Origin: Ceratotherium simum simum
Lineage: Eukaryota; Chordata; Mammalia; Perissodactyla; Rhinocerotidae
Reading direction: 5' to 3'
Assembly: GCF_000283155.1 (NCBI RefSeq)
Contig: NW_004454159.1
Location: 19,956,669-20,020,668 of the forward strand
DNA length: 64,000 nt
Shown piece after piece: positions 10,848-23,379 of the stretch; the stretch's first letter is position 1; each line of letters opens with the position of its first letter. The notes beneath the pieces are model-generated. The model was not told where the DNA came from and ran no database searches. It saw only the letters and a program-made list of their open reading frames with translations. The translations under genes were made by a program, and so were the position numbers.

Positions 10848-11489
10848 TGTGATGGTTATTTTTGTGTGTCAGCTTAATGGGGTCACAGGATGCCCAGATA
10901 TCTGGTTAAACATTATTTCTGGGTGTGTCTGTGAGGGTGTTTCTGGATGAGATTAGCATTTGAATTAATGAACTGAATAAAGCAGATGGCCCTCTCCAGT
11001 GAGGGTGGGCATCATCCAATCCACTGAGAGATTAAATAGAACAAAAAGGAGGAGGAAGGATGAATCCGCTCTCAATCTGACTGCTTAACCTGGGACATTG
11101 ATCATCTCTTGCCCTTCATGCTCCTGGTTCTCAGGCCTTCCAACTGGGACTGAAATCTATACCAACGGCTCTCCAGCTCTCAGGCCTTTCAGTCACACCG
11201 CCAGCTTCCCTGAGTCTTCGGCTTGCAGATGGCAGATCATGGTACTGGCAATCTGCATAATCACATGAGCCAATTCCTTATGATAAATAAATATATATTT
11301 TTATATATAGGAAATGTATATATCATATTAGTTTCTATTACAAATATATTATATTATGTGTAATATATTATATATTAATATAATGTAATTAATTATTTAT
11401 ATTTATGAATACATTAATAAATATATTATATTTATATAAATATATATGTCCTGTTGGTTCTATTTCTCTGGAGAACTCTGACTAATACA
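10848..11489 (+). mobile_element. ERVL-type solo LTR (MLT2-like)
   Basis: The LTR begins TGTGATGGTTATTTTTGTGT and ends with ttctctggagaactctgact then aataca. Diagnostic words in order are ggtgcccagatatctgg-like, tgggtgtgtctgtgagggtg, gatgagattagcatttg, gtgggcatcatccaatcc and cacatgagccaattcc followed by an AATAAA signal at about 11285. The 5' part is well preserved. Between about 11283 and 11455 the normally short TA-rich segment is expanded to about 170 bp of TA-rich sequence. No internal retroviral genes are attached. I could not identify a clean 5-bp target duplication. Confidence 0.8.
11283..11455. repeat. AT-rich imperfect TA repeat inside the LTR
   Basis: Nearly pure A and T made of ataaatatata, tatattatat and attaataaat variants. 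It sits exactly where the parent LTR carries a short TA microsatellite, so it is probably an expansion of that tract. Confidence 0.85.
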
Positions 11490-11789
11490 AGAGGAAAGAG
11501 GACTCTAGATAATTTAAAGCTATGTTATGGAGCTCCCTAATTTGCCTAGAAGAGGAAACAGTTAGGTCTTATATGGTGGAAAGAAATTCTGCTTCCTAAT
11601 AGCTAGGGGCCTCCTCAATATGCACTATATGCACGTAGTTTGTATGTTTGATAAGCTCGCTGTTCAGAATCTACCAAGCATTGTACTACCCACTAAGGAT
11701 AACAAGAAAAAAGTCATTGTGGCTATCCTCAAGGAACCTACCATCAGAGTTCTAGGATGACCCACTCTCTGCCTTAATCAAAGGTGATG

Positions 11790-12710
11790 GAGGAAGTATT
11801 CATTCATCTCATCATTCAAGAAGGATTCATTAGGTACTTAATATACTAATAATTCTGTGCTATGTGCTGTACACAGAGTAGTGAACAAGGCAGACCTGGC
11901 TCTTGCTCTCATAGAGCTTACACTAAGGGAAAACAGAAGAAAATATTTGTCGCTGTTGTTATACATGTTAAAAGGGAAAAGGAAGGTGAGAAGGGAGGTT
12001 GTATAGAAAGACAGCACCTTAACTGGGGGAAGGGAATGCTGAGCCACCTAAAGGATAAGTCAAAGGTGACTCAGTGAACAGGAGAAGAGTTTAGGAGCGA
12101 ACATTCCAGCCAGACTGAGAAGCATTTCCAAAGGCTACGAGTCAGGAACTGAAAGGCCAAGGTGGCTGGATTAAAGAGAAGAAGAGGGGAGTTAGATGAG
12201 ATGAAGATGAAGAAAGAAATGAGGGCAGCCTATGCAGAGCCTCACAGGCCATGTTAAGGATTTCTGTCTTAATTCTGTCTCTGAAGGAGTTCAAGCAGGA
12301 GACTGATGGAATCGATTTGCATTACTAAAATACTTTCCTGCCTGCTCTGTGGAGAATCCACAGAATCCTCTGTGGATTAGAGGTTAAAGGTACAAAGCTA
12401 TTGTAGAAGTCCAGGTAATAGTGGTATGATAGAGGAGATATGGACAGATTCAAGAGATATTTAGGAGGGAAAGTGGACAGAAATTAGTAAAGGATTGAAC
12501 ATGGGAGATAAGGGAAAGTCTAGTACTAAGAATGACGTGGCAGGCTCCTGGCTTATGCACAGAATGCTTGGTGGAGCCCTTCATGAAAATGGAGAAAAAT
12601 GGGAGAAAACCAAGATAGGGGCAAGGTGAGCTACGGCAAGTCAGGGAGAAGGTGATATTGAGGAGAACTCCAAAGTGTTCATGTGGGCAACTGTTCAGCA
12701 TTTAGTAGAA
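11790..12710 (-). mobile_element. L2 LINE 3' half, antisense
   Basis: The element reads on the minus strand. From left to right the + strand shows the reverse 3'UTR (ctgtgctatgtgctgtacac, gtagtgaacaaggcagacc, ctctcatagagcttacac). The reverse ORF2 C-terminal region follows (aaggccaaggtggctgg, gagcctcacaggccatgtta, aatcgatttgcattactaaa, ttgtagaagtccaggtaat). It is diverged and closed by many stops. It is one of three large antisense L2 copies in the window. Confidence 0.75.
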
Positions 12711-12984
12711 GTAAAGACTCCATGGATGTGTGTTTATGCCTTTTGGGGGAAGATGAATTTTCAATCATTGTCAAATATCACAATATTGTTTTAAATTTTG
12801 TGTGCATTCATTACTCTACCATACCTCAACAATTTAAGACAAATATAACCTAATTAGTAGCATGGCAATATTTGTCACTCAATCATAGTATAACGTTATT
12901 TACTCTCCCTTCTCAGTTCTCCCTAATTTGCTTCCCCATAATTTGTGTCCTCACTTTATCTGGATGATGATATGGAAAAAGATA

Positions 12985-13232
12985 GTCAATGAAGTCAGAT
13001 TCCATGGTTCAAATCCCAGTGCTGCCACTTTCTAGTTGTATGATTGTAACAAACTGGCCAAACTCTCCGTATCCATTATATGATATTTATTGTAATATAA
13101 ATATTATTTATATTATTATATTATTCACTTATAACAATACCTACTGTAGGAGCTTTGTAGCATTTTAATAGGAAAATCTATCTAAAAGTTCTGGTACAGT
13201 CCCTAGTCTACGGTAGATGCTCAAAAAAAAAA
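12985..13232 (+). mobile_element. MIR SINE, near full length
   Basis: It contains agattccatggttcaaatcc (B-box area), agtgctgccactttctagtt, then the tail ctggtacagtccctagtcta and gtagatgctcaaaaaa. An AT-rich stretch of about 60 bp at 13080-13135 interrupts the core. Confidence 0.7.
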
Positions 13233-13725
13233 ATGGCTACTACCCTACAGTATCAGAGTGTCCTTGTCCCTATCCTGACACCCTCTCAATTGGCAAAACA
13301 AGATGGTAGATATAGCTCTCCTGCCCCACCCTTTGGGGAGAAGGAAGAGGGGCTTCATTCTAATTTGAGCCTAGTATGCGTGTCTCACTCACAGGGATGC
13401 CTCCCCACTTCCCTCTCCCGCTACTTGGCCTGTCCCTTCTCTAAAGAATATGACACCCTCCCCTACAAGACAACTGCTGAGACCAAGAATTTCATCCTTA
13501 TATTTCCTCTATTTCCACTTATTCTCCTTAAAAACAAAAAGAAAGGAGCTCTTTTTGCATATACGGGGACATACCACAAATAGGAGAAGCACAGTCGAGT
13601 TTCTCGAGTTCCATCTGTGTGGGTTGGAAGTAAGCCCCTGACTGCAATACTGTCACTTTCAAAAGTGTGCAGACCCAGCAATAAAGTCCCGGCCTTGGGT
13701 GCCCCAGAAGGCTTTTGACTGAAAC
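13233..13725. other. unassigned LTR-like island
   Basis: This block is richer in C and G than its neighbours. It includes a poly(A) signal (AATAAA) at about 13680 followed by gtcccggccttgggtgcccc, an arrangement resembling the R/U5 end of an LTR. I cannot match it to a named family and see no terminal duplication. The 116-codon frame at 13233-13583 and the overlapping antisense frames lack domain character and are probably incidental. Confidence 0.35.
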
Positions 13726-16114
13726 ATTTGAGTAGTTGTTTATGTGGACATAGTGTTAGTTTGAGCTGCCAATTTTAGAATTAAATGGCTTACATTACTA
13801 CAAAATTTTAGCAGAACATGTTTTCCAAAATAAATGTCATTAAATCTACACTCCCACCAACTGATTACAGACTTGAACTCAGAAAATATGGCAAAAACAG
13901 CAGAGCAGCAAAAGTAAGAAAAACACATGCTCACTTCATATGGTAAAAATCACTCTTCCCTTCCTCTCCAGAGAGCACACGCGCTTGGCGAATGATCAAA
14001 GTGATCCTGCGTCCCTTGAATGTAGGGAAATCCTAAAAGGTATCTATTTTTTTCCAGGTCAAGTTGCATTAGATATTACTGAATTTACATGTTCATGACT
14101 TAAGTTTACATTTTTAAATTAACAGTGAGTGTCTCTTTATTTTTTATTAATAATTTTAAAATAAGCCAGGTCTGAAATCCTAAAGAAGACGGTTTTGGCA
14201 AGTCAGGGCAGCAGTATCCCTGAGGAAAGTTGCATTGAGAGTCTTGAAGATAATTTAAGTCTTGTTGCTGGAGCTAAGGGTCCCACCTATCTTCAGGGAG
14301 ATTATCTTTACAGTTCTGTGAGTTAATGAGCCACGAAGTGATCATTTAAGAGCTTGTGTCACAGCAGTGGCCATATGAGTTTGTCATTGTGATGACATTT
14401 CTTAGAAAATCATCTCAATTTGTACCTTGTACTTTTGGAAGAGGAAAAAAATACTTTCTACCTTATTCCTACCCATTACCTCCGTCTGGGATACAAGCAG
14501 TGTCTGATCAAACATATGGCACATAAACAGTAATTTAATTAAATGTGAACAAAGCCTTTTCAAGTACCATATTTAAATTTTGAAATGTAGCCCAGTTTTC
14601 CTTCTATTTAAAACATATGAAACAACATGCAAAAAAAAAAAAAAGTCACATAGTTAATGACAGATGTGATGATGACACGTAAAGTGCTCTGGCTATGTGA
14701 TACGGCCTGACTCTGTCAATATAAGCAGGCAAGGCTCCACCTTGGCCCTCTATAGTGTTGAGTATTTTTGTCCTGACCAACCTATCATTTTAATAAAATT
14801 GCAAGCATAGCTTCGTTGTGATTTCATCCAATTCTATCATCTGAAATGGTTTGATTTAAATCATGCTAGGGTATTTTCAAGCCAAACCACAAGCCAAGCA
14901 GGGAGTGTTTATTTAAACTTGTATGTTCTCTTGGAAGTTCCCAGGCAAATCAGGGGACAAATATAAGTTAGAAAAAAGATAAGTTTGTAGATGCTGCCTG
15001 TAGAGACCTGATATTTATTTAGCTACTTATGAGTATTCCTATAACAAAACAGGAGAATTTGACTAAAGACTCACATAATATTAATAATTACCGAATATCC
15101 TCGATCAAGTTGACCAAAAAGAGCAAAAATAAAAACAGATTATGAGAATCCTGGAATATTTGTTTATTTTTCTTGATAGAAATAATCAGAACTCTACCAA
15201 GATCCTAGTTATCTTATTCTACACAAAGTAAAACGTCTGAGGCGGATAAAACTATGCATATCAAAGATCACCCAAAAGATTGTTTTATTTTTTGGAAAGC
15301 CTTAAAATGTAAACAAAGTAATTTGCTATCTCTTTTATTATAATTGCCCATTACATGCCTTTACTCAAGCATCACACTCCTTATAATGAAATGGATTCCT
15401 CACAGCCCTGTCCCTGATTCTCATACAATAAATTCAGATAAAAACCTGCTTGGAAATTTCTTTTAGTAGTGTAATTAGGTCAAACACTAAAAGTATAACA
15501 AGGCTTTCAGAATGGGAGCTCTGAGACTTAATATTCTTACTTCTCCGTCTAACAAAGTGTCATGTGTCATATATACATTTAAAACTCATGTTGGCTTTAG
15601 ATTCAGTTGTCTTCATCATCCTTTGGCTTCCATCTTCTAGAGATCATAAGAAAAAAAAGACCAATAAAATTCAAAACATGTTGTGCTGAGCACTTTTTTC
15701 CATTAATTTTTAAACCCGTGCATATGGCAAGGAAATAGAATCCGTGTGTTTCTGACTCATTTACACTTAGCTTACCAAAATGTTCTTTTTAAAAAGAGAA
15801 CTGACATCCAACAAGTCTTCTGAACCTTTTTTTCTTTTACATGTTAGTCCCATCTTATTGATGCACAGTTCCCAAGGTTCAAGGTTGGTTCACAGCTTTG
15901 AACCCATATGCTGACAATAAGCTTGAAACTTCACAAAACAAACATGCTTTGCTCTGACCCCCTCTGAAAATAATTTCATTCGAGCTTCGGGTGTGACATT
16001 TTGTCACTTCTACTTCAATCTTGAGTTAGAATGGGAGTGAATGAGGCAAGTAGAAAGAAAGAAACTTTAAAAAAGAAGAAAGGAAAGAAAAAGGAAATGA
16101 CTAATTCACTTGAG
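13726..16114. other. long single-copy stretch
   Basis: About 2.4 kb with no recognised transposon, which is unusual for this window. It is AT-rich with scattered homopolymers such as A(16) near 14629. No exon, tRNA or hairpin RNA stands out. It is a candidate for conservation testing only. Confidence 0.45.
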
Positions 16115-16300
16115 ATGTGGTGCATGGAAAGAATGCTGGATGGGAAGTAAGGAGAGGCCCTACAGCTGTTCCTCCCAGCTCTGATGCTAGTTGGGGTATA
16201 GCTAGGTTAAAATGTTACCCATCCAGTCTGGGCAACAAAATCCACAATTATAAAAATGAGAGGGTTAGAATTTAAAAAGTTGAATAAGATGATTATTATG
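16115..16300 (+). mobile_element. MIR SINE
   Basis: It follows the MIR order: ggtgcatggaaagaatgctg, gatgggaagtaaggagaggc, cagctctgatgctag, then ataaaaatgagagggttaga in place of the usual taaaatgaggg core. Confidence 0.6.
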
Positions 16301-16507
16301 CTTCTTTCTCTCCTTGATACTTTTATTATTTTATGAATTTATTCCTGAACAGTAAAGCAAGCGAAACCATTCAAAGAGCTCAGTGATCAAGAGAATTGCC
16401 CCAAAGCAGCCCTTCTTCTACCTTTAGTTCTGTCTCTGCCCTCTCCACTCACTACACTACCCCAGAACATTTCCCTGACCTCTCAACTGCTCCAATCCCT
16501 CCAGCTT

Positions 16508-16586
16508 CATGTTCCTATTGATCTGGTCTATTTCATGTTCCTATTGATTCACTTCTATTTCGTATTCCTATTGATCCACTTCTCTG
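16508..16586 (+). repeat. 27-bp minisatellite, 3 units
   Basis: Three head-to-tail units start at 16508, 16534 and 16561. Each carries the core ttcctattgat followed by a variable t/c-rich end. Units 1 and 2 share catgttcctattgat exactly; unit 3 begins cgtattcctattgat. Confidence 0.85.
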
Positions 16587-16590
16587 AATC

Positions 16591-17671
16591 TTGAATCTTC
16601 TGCCTTCATTCTACAGTCCGTTCTTGGACATGAATTGGTTTCTTTCATACTTGCTTGGGATTTGGCCCCAGAACACCTTCCATGGTTTGCAGTCTCTGAA
16701 CCCCTTCCCTTCTTCAGTCACAAAAGGCTGGGTTCCTGCCTCAAACAGCTCTGTGTGTAACCATCATGAGAATCGGTTCAGATTTAACTGAAGCTTTAGT
16801 CAGGTGTAAAACTAGACAATCAAACATTAATCCATGATAACTTTTACCCAAGTATTCTGGTCTAGAAACATATCCAATCTAGGGGAAAAGAAAAATTATT
16901 TCCAGCCTACTTAAAAGAATATACAGGAGCTTTTTAATAGATATGTGTTTGATAACATTTTACTTAGAAGGAAAGAAGGTCTTTGGGTCACCAAAATTCT
17001 GAAGAATATTCTTTGTCCTTTTTTGTGGAAAAATTAGCCTGTTGCCTTCTGCACAATGTTTGGTACACATGGGCCAATGTGGGGCTGTTTATGTTGACCT
17101 TGAAGTTCTTTCATTTAAGGAACATAGAGTTAATTTGACATATATTGCAAGTCCCTTGACTAAACATCTTCACATTCTAGAGACTCCATTTATGCTTGTG
17201 ATGATTTTGATGGTTTTTTTTTTTTTTGGTCATCTCTTGTGTTTAGCACTTTAAAGATTTTGTAACCATGTGTGTGGAAAGTGATTTGCCAAGTTTCAAA
17301 CCCCTTGGAATTTCCTTAGTTCTCCGTTCGGAATCAGACTTAAGCTCTTCCAGGTTCTGTTTACTGCTAGCTAATGATGACTTCCTTATCCAAACGGAGG
17401 AAAGACTCTTGAACATATATTAAAATGTGTGTATGATTTCTGAGACATCAAATAGCTAGAATAACAAGTCAACATTTTGATGAGTTAAGTGTAAATTAAC
17501 TAAAAACACATGAACTAAATTCCCCTTGAAACACAGATGGTTTGAGAAACCTAGAAGTGCTTGGAAAAAATATAGCTTTTGTTTTGATGAACCCCCAAAG
17601 TTTGAAAAAATAGTTGAAGATTAATTTCCATCTCTTTTCAATTGTTGCTTTAGATTTTTAATAGATTATAT
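16591..17671. other. single-copy stretch, nothing recognised
   Basis: No repeat or gene signal is visible. Open frames of 66-70 codons at 16591 and 17042 have no domain features. Confidence 0.4.
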
Positions 17672-17957
17672 CCTTTTTTGTTTGTTTTTCTTTTTTGTGT
17701 GTGTATGTGTGATGAGATCAGCCCTGTGCTAACATCTGCCAATCCTCCTCTTTTTTTGCTGAGGAAGACTGGCCCTGGGCTAACATACATGCCCATCTTC
17801 CTCCACTTTATATGGGACGCCATGACAAGCATGGCTTGCCAAGCTGTGCGTCGGTGCGTGCCCGGGATCTGAACCGACGAGCCCCGGGCCGCCGCAGCGG
17901 AGCGCGCGCACTTAGCCGCTCACGCCACTGGGCCAGCTCCCTTTTTTGTTTGTTTTT
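17672..17957 (-). mobile_element. ERE SINE (equine repetitive element), with target duplication
   Basis: A tRNA-derived SINE on the minus strand occupies about 17690-17939. On the + strand the duplicated tail comes first (gatcagccctgtgctaacat and gaagactggccctgggctaa), then the GC-rich tRNA-like head ending ccactgggccagctcc. It is bounded by a perfect 18-bp target-site duplication, ccttttttgtttgttttt, at 17672-17689 and 17940-17957. This copy is the shorter body type: the head is joined directly to a ggaggaagatgggcatgta-type tail with no aactagaaggatgtg block. ERE SINEs are known from Perissodactyla. Confidence 0.95.
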
Positions 17958-18649
17958 AACCTGGATCATCTAAGAAATAGAAATCCTTTCTTCTTCCTTC
18001 TTCTTTTTCGTCTTTCTTACCCAAAGATGAACGGGTATCAAGGGCAAGAAATCCTTCTTCCAAGAGGGAAGAGTACTAATCTGATAAATATCAAGACACT
18101 GTGGTCAGCCCTGTTTTCTAACAGATGAAACACTGAAAGTGCAAATAAACCTATATAAAACTCTGCTCCAGCCCTATTTCCTTTGTTTGGGCAGAGGTAT
18201 CTTTTTGTACTCTTAGAGTGCTAAGTCTTGATCCTCTAGTGTAGGCTTAGAAGTGTAGCATGGCTTGTCTTCTGCCTGCTTTGATTCTGGCCTCTAGCCC
18301 TCCATTGGATCAGGCAAAAGGAAGGCCATGGGTGGTGACATGAGCTCAGGGGATGCTTCACTGGCGTTGAGGCTGATGCCCAGTTGATAATAAAGTGATG
18401 TTTTCCTTAGTCTTCTTTGAATATATTGCTCTTCCAGAGACCTTATGGGAAGAAGGGATACTGAGACCAAGGCAAGATTCTAGATCTCTGGACAAAAAAA
18501 GTCAATATATTACTAAACATCATCTAACACAACTCCATTATTATTACTTCTGATACTTAGAATATTGTACCAATATTCAAAGTATCTCCTTTTAAAATCA
18601 TTAAACTTTATATGACAATGGAAAGGTATTTTCTATAAAACTTGTTTAT
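17958..18649. other. single-copy stretch, nothing recognised
   Basis: No repeat or gene signal beyond the pyrimidine run at 17988-18016. Confidence 0.4.
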
Positions 18650-19330
18650 CCAATCACGTATTTTTCCATTTTAAGAGTTCTTTACTCACTTTTTTAAATT
18701 GTAAAAGTAATACACATTTGTTTGCCACTGTGTATAAATTTTAAAGGAAAACATAATCACATTACCAAATAATATCACCATTAATAATCATATCACTATT
18801 GATATAAGAAATTTTAATAGGCAGATGTATAATTTCAAACCTGTTTTCATGTGTATGTATATGAATAGTTTTTGATGTTTTTCTCGAAAAAAAATAAGTT
18901 CATACTGTATCACATTACTTCTCAACTTGTTATTTTCATTCAAAAGTCTGAAAATCCACCTAGTTCAGTAGCTATAGCTCAAACAGTTCTTTTAAAATAA
19001 CAGTTTAATGTTCTATATCATTGTTGCCTGTGATATGGTCAATCATTACATAAGTGATGGACCTTCGGGTCGTTTCCAGCTTTTTGCCACATTGGAGAGT
19101 TATGCTATACAGATCCTTGCACATATGTCTTGCATTCTGGAGCTTTGATCTATGCAGTATTGATGCTCAAAAATGGGATCGCTCAGCCAAATAATATGGA
19201 CATGTTTAATTTTCAAAAGGTGTAACTACATTACTTTTTAAAAAGAAATGCAGAAATGTGTGAAATGTCCATTTCTCTATATTCTCCTTTTATTTTTGCA
19301 CATTTGATGAATGAAAATAACTATTAGTTT
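18650..19330 (-). mobile_element. Old L1-type LINE 3' end, antisense
   Basis: The + strand shows a reversed old L1 tail: gtaaaagtaatacacatttg near the left end, then gtttccagctttttgccaca, ccttgcacatatgtcttgc and atgggatcgctcagccaaat, the reversed form of the 'answer to a distant L1M/HAL1 3' end'. It is strongly diverged with no open frame. Confidence 0.65.
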
Positions 19331-19479
19331 TTCTGAGTTATCTTCTATTCTATTAATTTCAGTTTTGTATTGTTGATTTTTTCTAAGAATTTATTTTGGT
19401 AATTTAAAATAGTAATGATGATAAATTTTATGAAGAGAACACTGTTAATGCAAAATTTGACACAAATCAAAAAAGTGAG

Positions 19480-19780
19480 TTGAGCCATGTGTTGACATGG
19501 GAAGATGTCCACCACAAACTAAGTAATAAAATCAAGATGCAAAACAAAATGAATAATAAAAATTTTACTATATAAAGCATAACAAAATAAAAAAATCTCT
19601 CTTGGATGAATTCTGAAACAGTGCTCACCAAAATGGTAACAGTACTGCTTCTGGGTACTCTCTTTGGAGGGGAGGACTTTCCCATTTTACTCTAAAGACA
19701 CATTTGTACTGTGTAAATTTGTGTGAGTGTATATTATTTTGTACCAGAAAAATATATAAACATTCTAATTGATAATAAGA
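19480..19780 (+). mobile_element. Old L1-type LINE 3' end
   Basis: It carries aagtaataaaatcaagatgc, a ggtaacagtactgcttctgg segment and a ttttgtaccagaaaaatata ending. These match the 3' region of an old L1M subfamily in sense orientation. It lies head-to-head with the antisense copy just upstream; the two look like independent insertions. Confidence 0.55.
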
Positions 19781-20389
19781 AACTAATTGCAGTATGACTT
19801 ACAGTAATAACATTGTTTTCTCTAGACAGTAAAACATCTCTTTTCTTACTTTGGTCAGTATTGATACGTTGTAGTGAATTTGACCTTGTTTCCTAAAAAC
19901 TGTTGGGCTCAGGCTGGTATTCTCCAGATAGGATTAATGTCCATGCTAAATTCTTCTGTCTACTTAGTCCCTGACTAAATCTAATTAAAAGCGACAAGTT
20001 TAAGTCACACTAGCCAGGTAAGAAAATCAACATTGGGAACACGCTTCCAAGTGGAAAGATTGTACCTATTAAAACAGCATTTCAATTACCAAGTTGCTGT
20101 TCTCTTAAACATTGCTTCAGACATTGATATTTGTCAGACCACTCTGACGACTTTTGACATGAGCCATGCTTAGTATTTAGCGATGACAAATATGTATGAG
20201 ACTAATTTCCATGTTGGTTCTGTGGTATAATTTTATTCTTCAAGGATATTGCTGTCATTTATAATTTTTCTTTCTGGGTGAAGTATGACTTGCTCTAGTT
20301 AATTAGGTCTTGTAATCACTTAAGTTCAAAATGCCATATCATGAACAAAAAACCAACATTATCCTTTCTTTAATTACAGAAATATTTAA

Positions 20390-21740
20390 AGTTATATTGT
20401 ACTGATAAATGAATATACAAACTGATTAATAAAACAAATAAAAATTCCAGAAATAAATAAACATTATATTATCTAATAATATATTATATATTATGATAAT
20501 ACAACATATTATATATTTCTATATTACATTATATATTATATTATACCATAAAATTCACATTTTGAATTAGTGAAAAAAAATGGATTATTCTGTAAGTGGT
20601 GGTAACACAATTAGGTAACCATCTGGAAAAAAAATTTAATTCCTACCTCTTAAATTACACTAAAATCAATTCCAAATGGATCAGATATTTCAACATAAAA
20701 AAAATGAAACCATAGAAGTACCAATAGTATGGGAGAACTATTTTTATACTCTCAGAGTAGAGTAGGCTTTTCTAATATGCTACAAAACTAAGAAACCACA
20801 AAATAGAAAACTGATTAATTAGACAACACGATAAGTATGAAATTTCTGCATATCAAAATATACCATACACAAGCTAAAAGACAAATAACAAACTAATAAA
20901 AAATATTGAAATGACATATCCCAAATTAAGAGCCAATATTCCTAATTCATAAAGAGCTCCAAAAAATTACTAAGACCAACAAATTGAAAGAAAATGGAAA
21001 AAATGATAAAAACAAATGAAAATTAAAAAGAATCTTAAAAACCTATACAATGCTCAACCTCACTCATAGCAAGAGAAATGCAAATTAATACTTTAAAACA
21101 ACATTTTTTACTTGTCACTGTCAAAGATCAAGTTTATACAACTTGCTGGTAAAGGCAAAGAGAAACAGACATTCCTATTTATGTTGATAAGACTGTTAAG
21201 TCAGAACAATTCTATTGCAAAGACTTTGGCCATGTCTGTCATTAAAAAAAAGTCTATTTTATCCAACAATTCTACTTCTAGGAATTTAGTCTACATATAT
21301 TAACTTGCACATATTCAAAATAAAACATATTGAAAGATATTCATTACAGCACTGTTTGCAAGAAAAAAATACTGAAACACCACTGGGGGACCTGGTTAAA
21401 TAAATTATGTTACTCCCTTATATTTGAATACTATGCAGCCATTGAGAAGAATGAGCCAGCTCTCTGGGTACTGATATGTACTGATAAAGATATATTAAGT
21501 AAAAAATGAAAGATACAGAACAATGTGCATAGTATCCTACAAATTGTTTTAAAAAGAAAGTACATATATACACATCTATAGGCATAGAATACCTCAAAGT
21601 ATAGATGTAACACCCTGGAGACACTGATTATCTCCATGGAAAGTAGCTGAGTGCCTAAGGGACTTGGGTAGGAAAAAGACTTGTCTCTTACTATATGCCT
21701 TTGTTACATTTGAATTGTATCCTTTCCCCAGTGAAGTATT
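20390..21740 (+). mobile_element. L1M LINE, ORF2 3' part and 3'UTR
   Basis: The segment from 20640 to 21090 has typical L1 ORF2 3' words: ccaaatggatcagatatttc, aaactaagaaaccacaaaat, gagctccaaaaaattac and caacctcactcatagcaaga. The 3'UTR follows, with aacaattctacttctaggaa, actatgcagccattgagaag and acagaacaatgtgcatag. It is full of stops. An AT-rich block at 20452-20553 lies near its 5' limit. The antisense frames at 21418-21637 are shadows. Confidence 0.85.
20452..20553. repeat. AT-rich imperfect TA repeat
   Basis: Alternating atattat and tatatta variants with almost no G or C. Confidence 0.85.
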
Positions 21741-23163
21741 CCAAGAAGTGTTCTTTCTCCTATTCAAGGGTACTCCCTCCCACTCCTACTTTCCAAGTTA
21801 GTGACTAGATGCAGAGGAATAAGCTTATCTAAGAGTTAAAATATTTCCTCTACATATTAAGTGCCAAGCCTGGAAAACTGAGATCATAAAGTTTTACTGT
21901 CATGCATATCATGGCGACAATGGGAGAATGTAAAGTAGGGGAAATTCCTATAAGACAGGAAGTAAAAGGGGAAAGACGTTCTGAGGCTTGAGGAAGAGCC
22001 AAGGAGTAGAAGAGAATAAAGAGAGGAATGAAGTTCAAAGGTGAGTGTCCTCCGTGGTCTTGGGGTCAAAACTCTAACAGAAGGAGTAGAAACATCTAGA
22101 TGCAAGCAGGGGAATTCCAGGGTAGATTTCCATGTTTGTTTATGTTTGGTTCAGTTCTTTGGGTGTAGCCTGAGAAAATTTCATGCCTCTTAGAGAGATC
22201 CCATGATCATCATAGTACCTGAACAACAGGGACCTATCTAAGCAGGTGGGCTTAACATAGCACCACCAGTATCCCCCACATGTTCATGGCATGTTCAGGA
22301 TCCAGATCTTCCTACAGGCTCTGATGAGAGGACAGAAAAGTACAGAGTAAACTTATGAACCTGAAGAGAACTGAGATAATGCCAAGGAGGGTACGAGGAT
22401 CTTATGATTAGACTCAAGGCAGAGACCATGAAGTCAGAAGTAGATGCCAGTGTCATGCCAAAGGGACCAAGTAGAACTGGTCACCCCCAGGGAGGACCAG
22501 CCCAGGACAGCCAGCACGAGACCTGGTCAACCACTCTGCCACGGGGACCAGTGGGGAGCCAGTAGAGAGTTCGTAACGTAGACCTTACTCCTGCTTTCAC
22601 GAGAACACTTGCGAAGCCCAGCTTTTAAGACTATTATTTTCCTGTGAACTGAAAAGTATATTTTGACCCTCCATGTTAAACTATAACTTCTATGTTGTAG
22701 GTGGGGTTTGTCCTCAGCCTAAAGCAATGACTGTCTTGATACAATGGATAAGGAGTCACAAGATACAATTTATGGGGATTGTAAACGGGTGTAAAATACA
22801 CTAGTTTATATAATATCATTTCTCTTGCGTCAATGTATGGTTTATTTGTTTGTCTGTTGTAAATCACCTAAAGTTCTATTAGTCATAAGTAAATATATGT
22901 ATACATTCTGACTGTAATGTTGTAAAAATCAATATTTTTTTGTCAAGAGCTAATAAATATTGCATAATTGCAAATGAGAATTATATTTTCCCCTAAATAT
23001 TTATTTGATAGGCAGAAACTGCACAGGAAACATCCATACTCGCTATTTATTGGGATCCATTTTTCTCTGACCTTGAACATGCAGCCAAGACTCCAATAAA
23101 ATCTCCATTTTAGTTTCAACTGCTCTGAAAGCATCAACATATCATTTATCCAAAGCAAGGGCA

Positions 23164-23165
<2 letters not shown>
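21741..23165. other. single-copy stretch, nothing recognised
   Basis: No element was recognised. The 22330-22620 part is higher in GC than its surroundings but has no open frame or promoter-like features. Confidence 0.4.

Positions 23166-23199
<34 letters not shown>
23166..23199. repeat. (GT)17 microsatellite
   Basis: An uninterrupted dinucleotide run flanked by gcaaa and catgtaatag. It is likely length-polymorphic. It creates the artefactual Cys-Val and His-Thr runs in the frames on either strand. Confidence 0.97.
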
Positions 23200-23379
23200 A
23201 TGTAATAGTTATATATCTTATAGCCACAAAAAATGTCTTCGGGTAAAGCAGCAATCAACTATTTATAGTGCTTTCAAATCTATTTCGAAATATACTATGA
23301 ATATTCTTGGAAGCCCCCGAAGTATTTCTTGCCTGTATATTCATCAAAGTGCTGGAAAATTACACAAGAGCAATCAGAT

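Noticed and set aside
13233..13681. Open frames of 116, 63 and 72 codons on both strands
   Set aside because: Mutually overlapping frames in a GC-raised block. The sequence looks like an LTR-type island, not a coding exon.
18650..19780. Twin-primed, 5'-inverted single L1 insertion
   Set aside because: The antisense and sense pieces each appear to include their own 3' terminus, which fits two independent old insertions better than one inverted copy.
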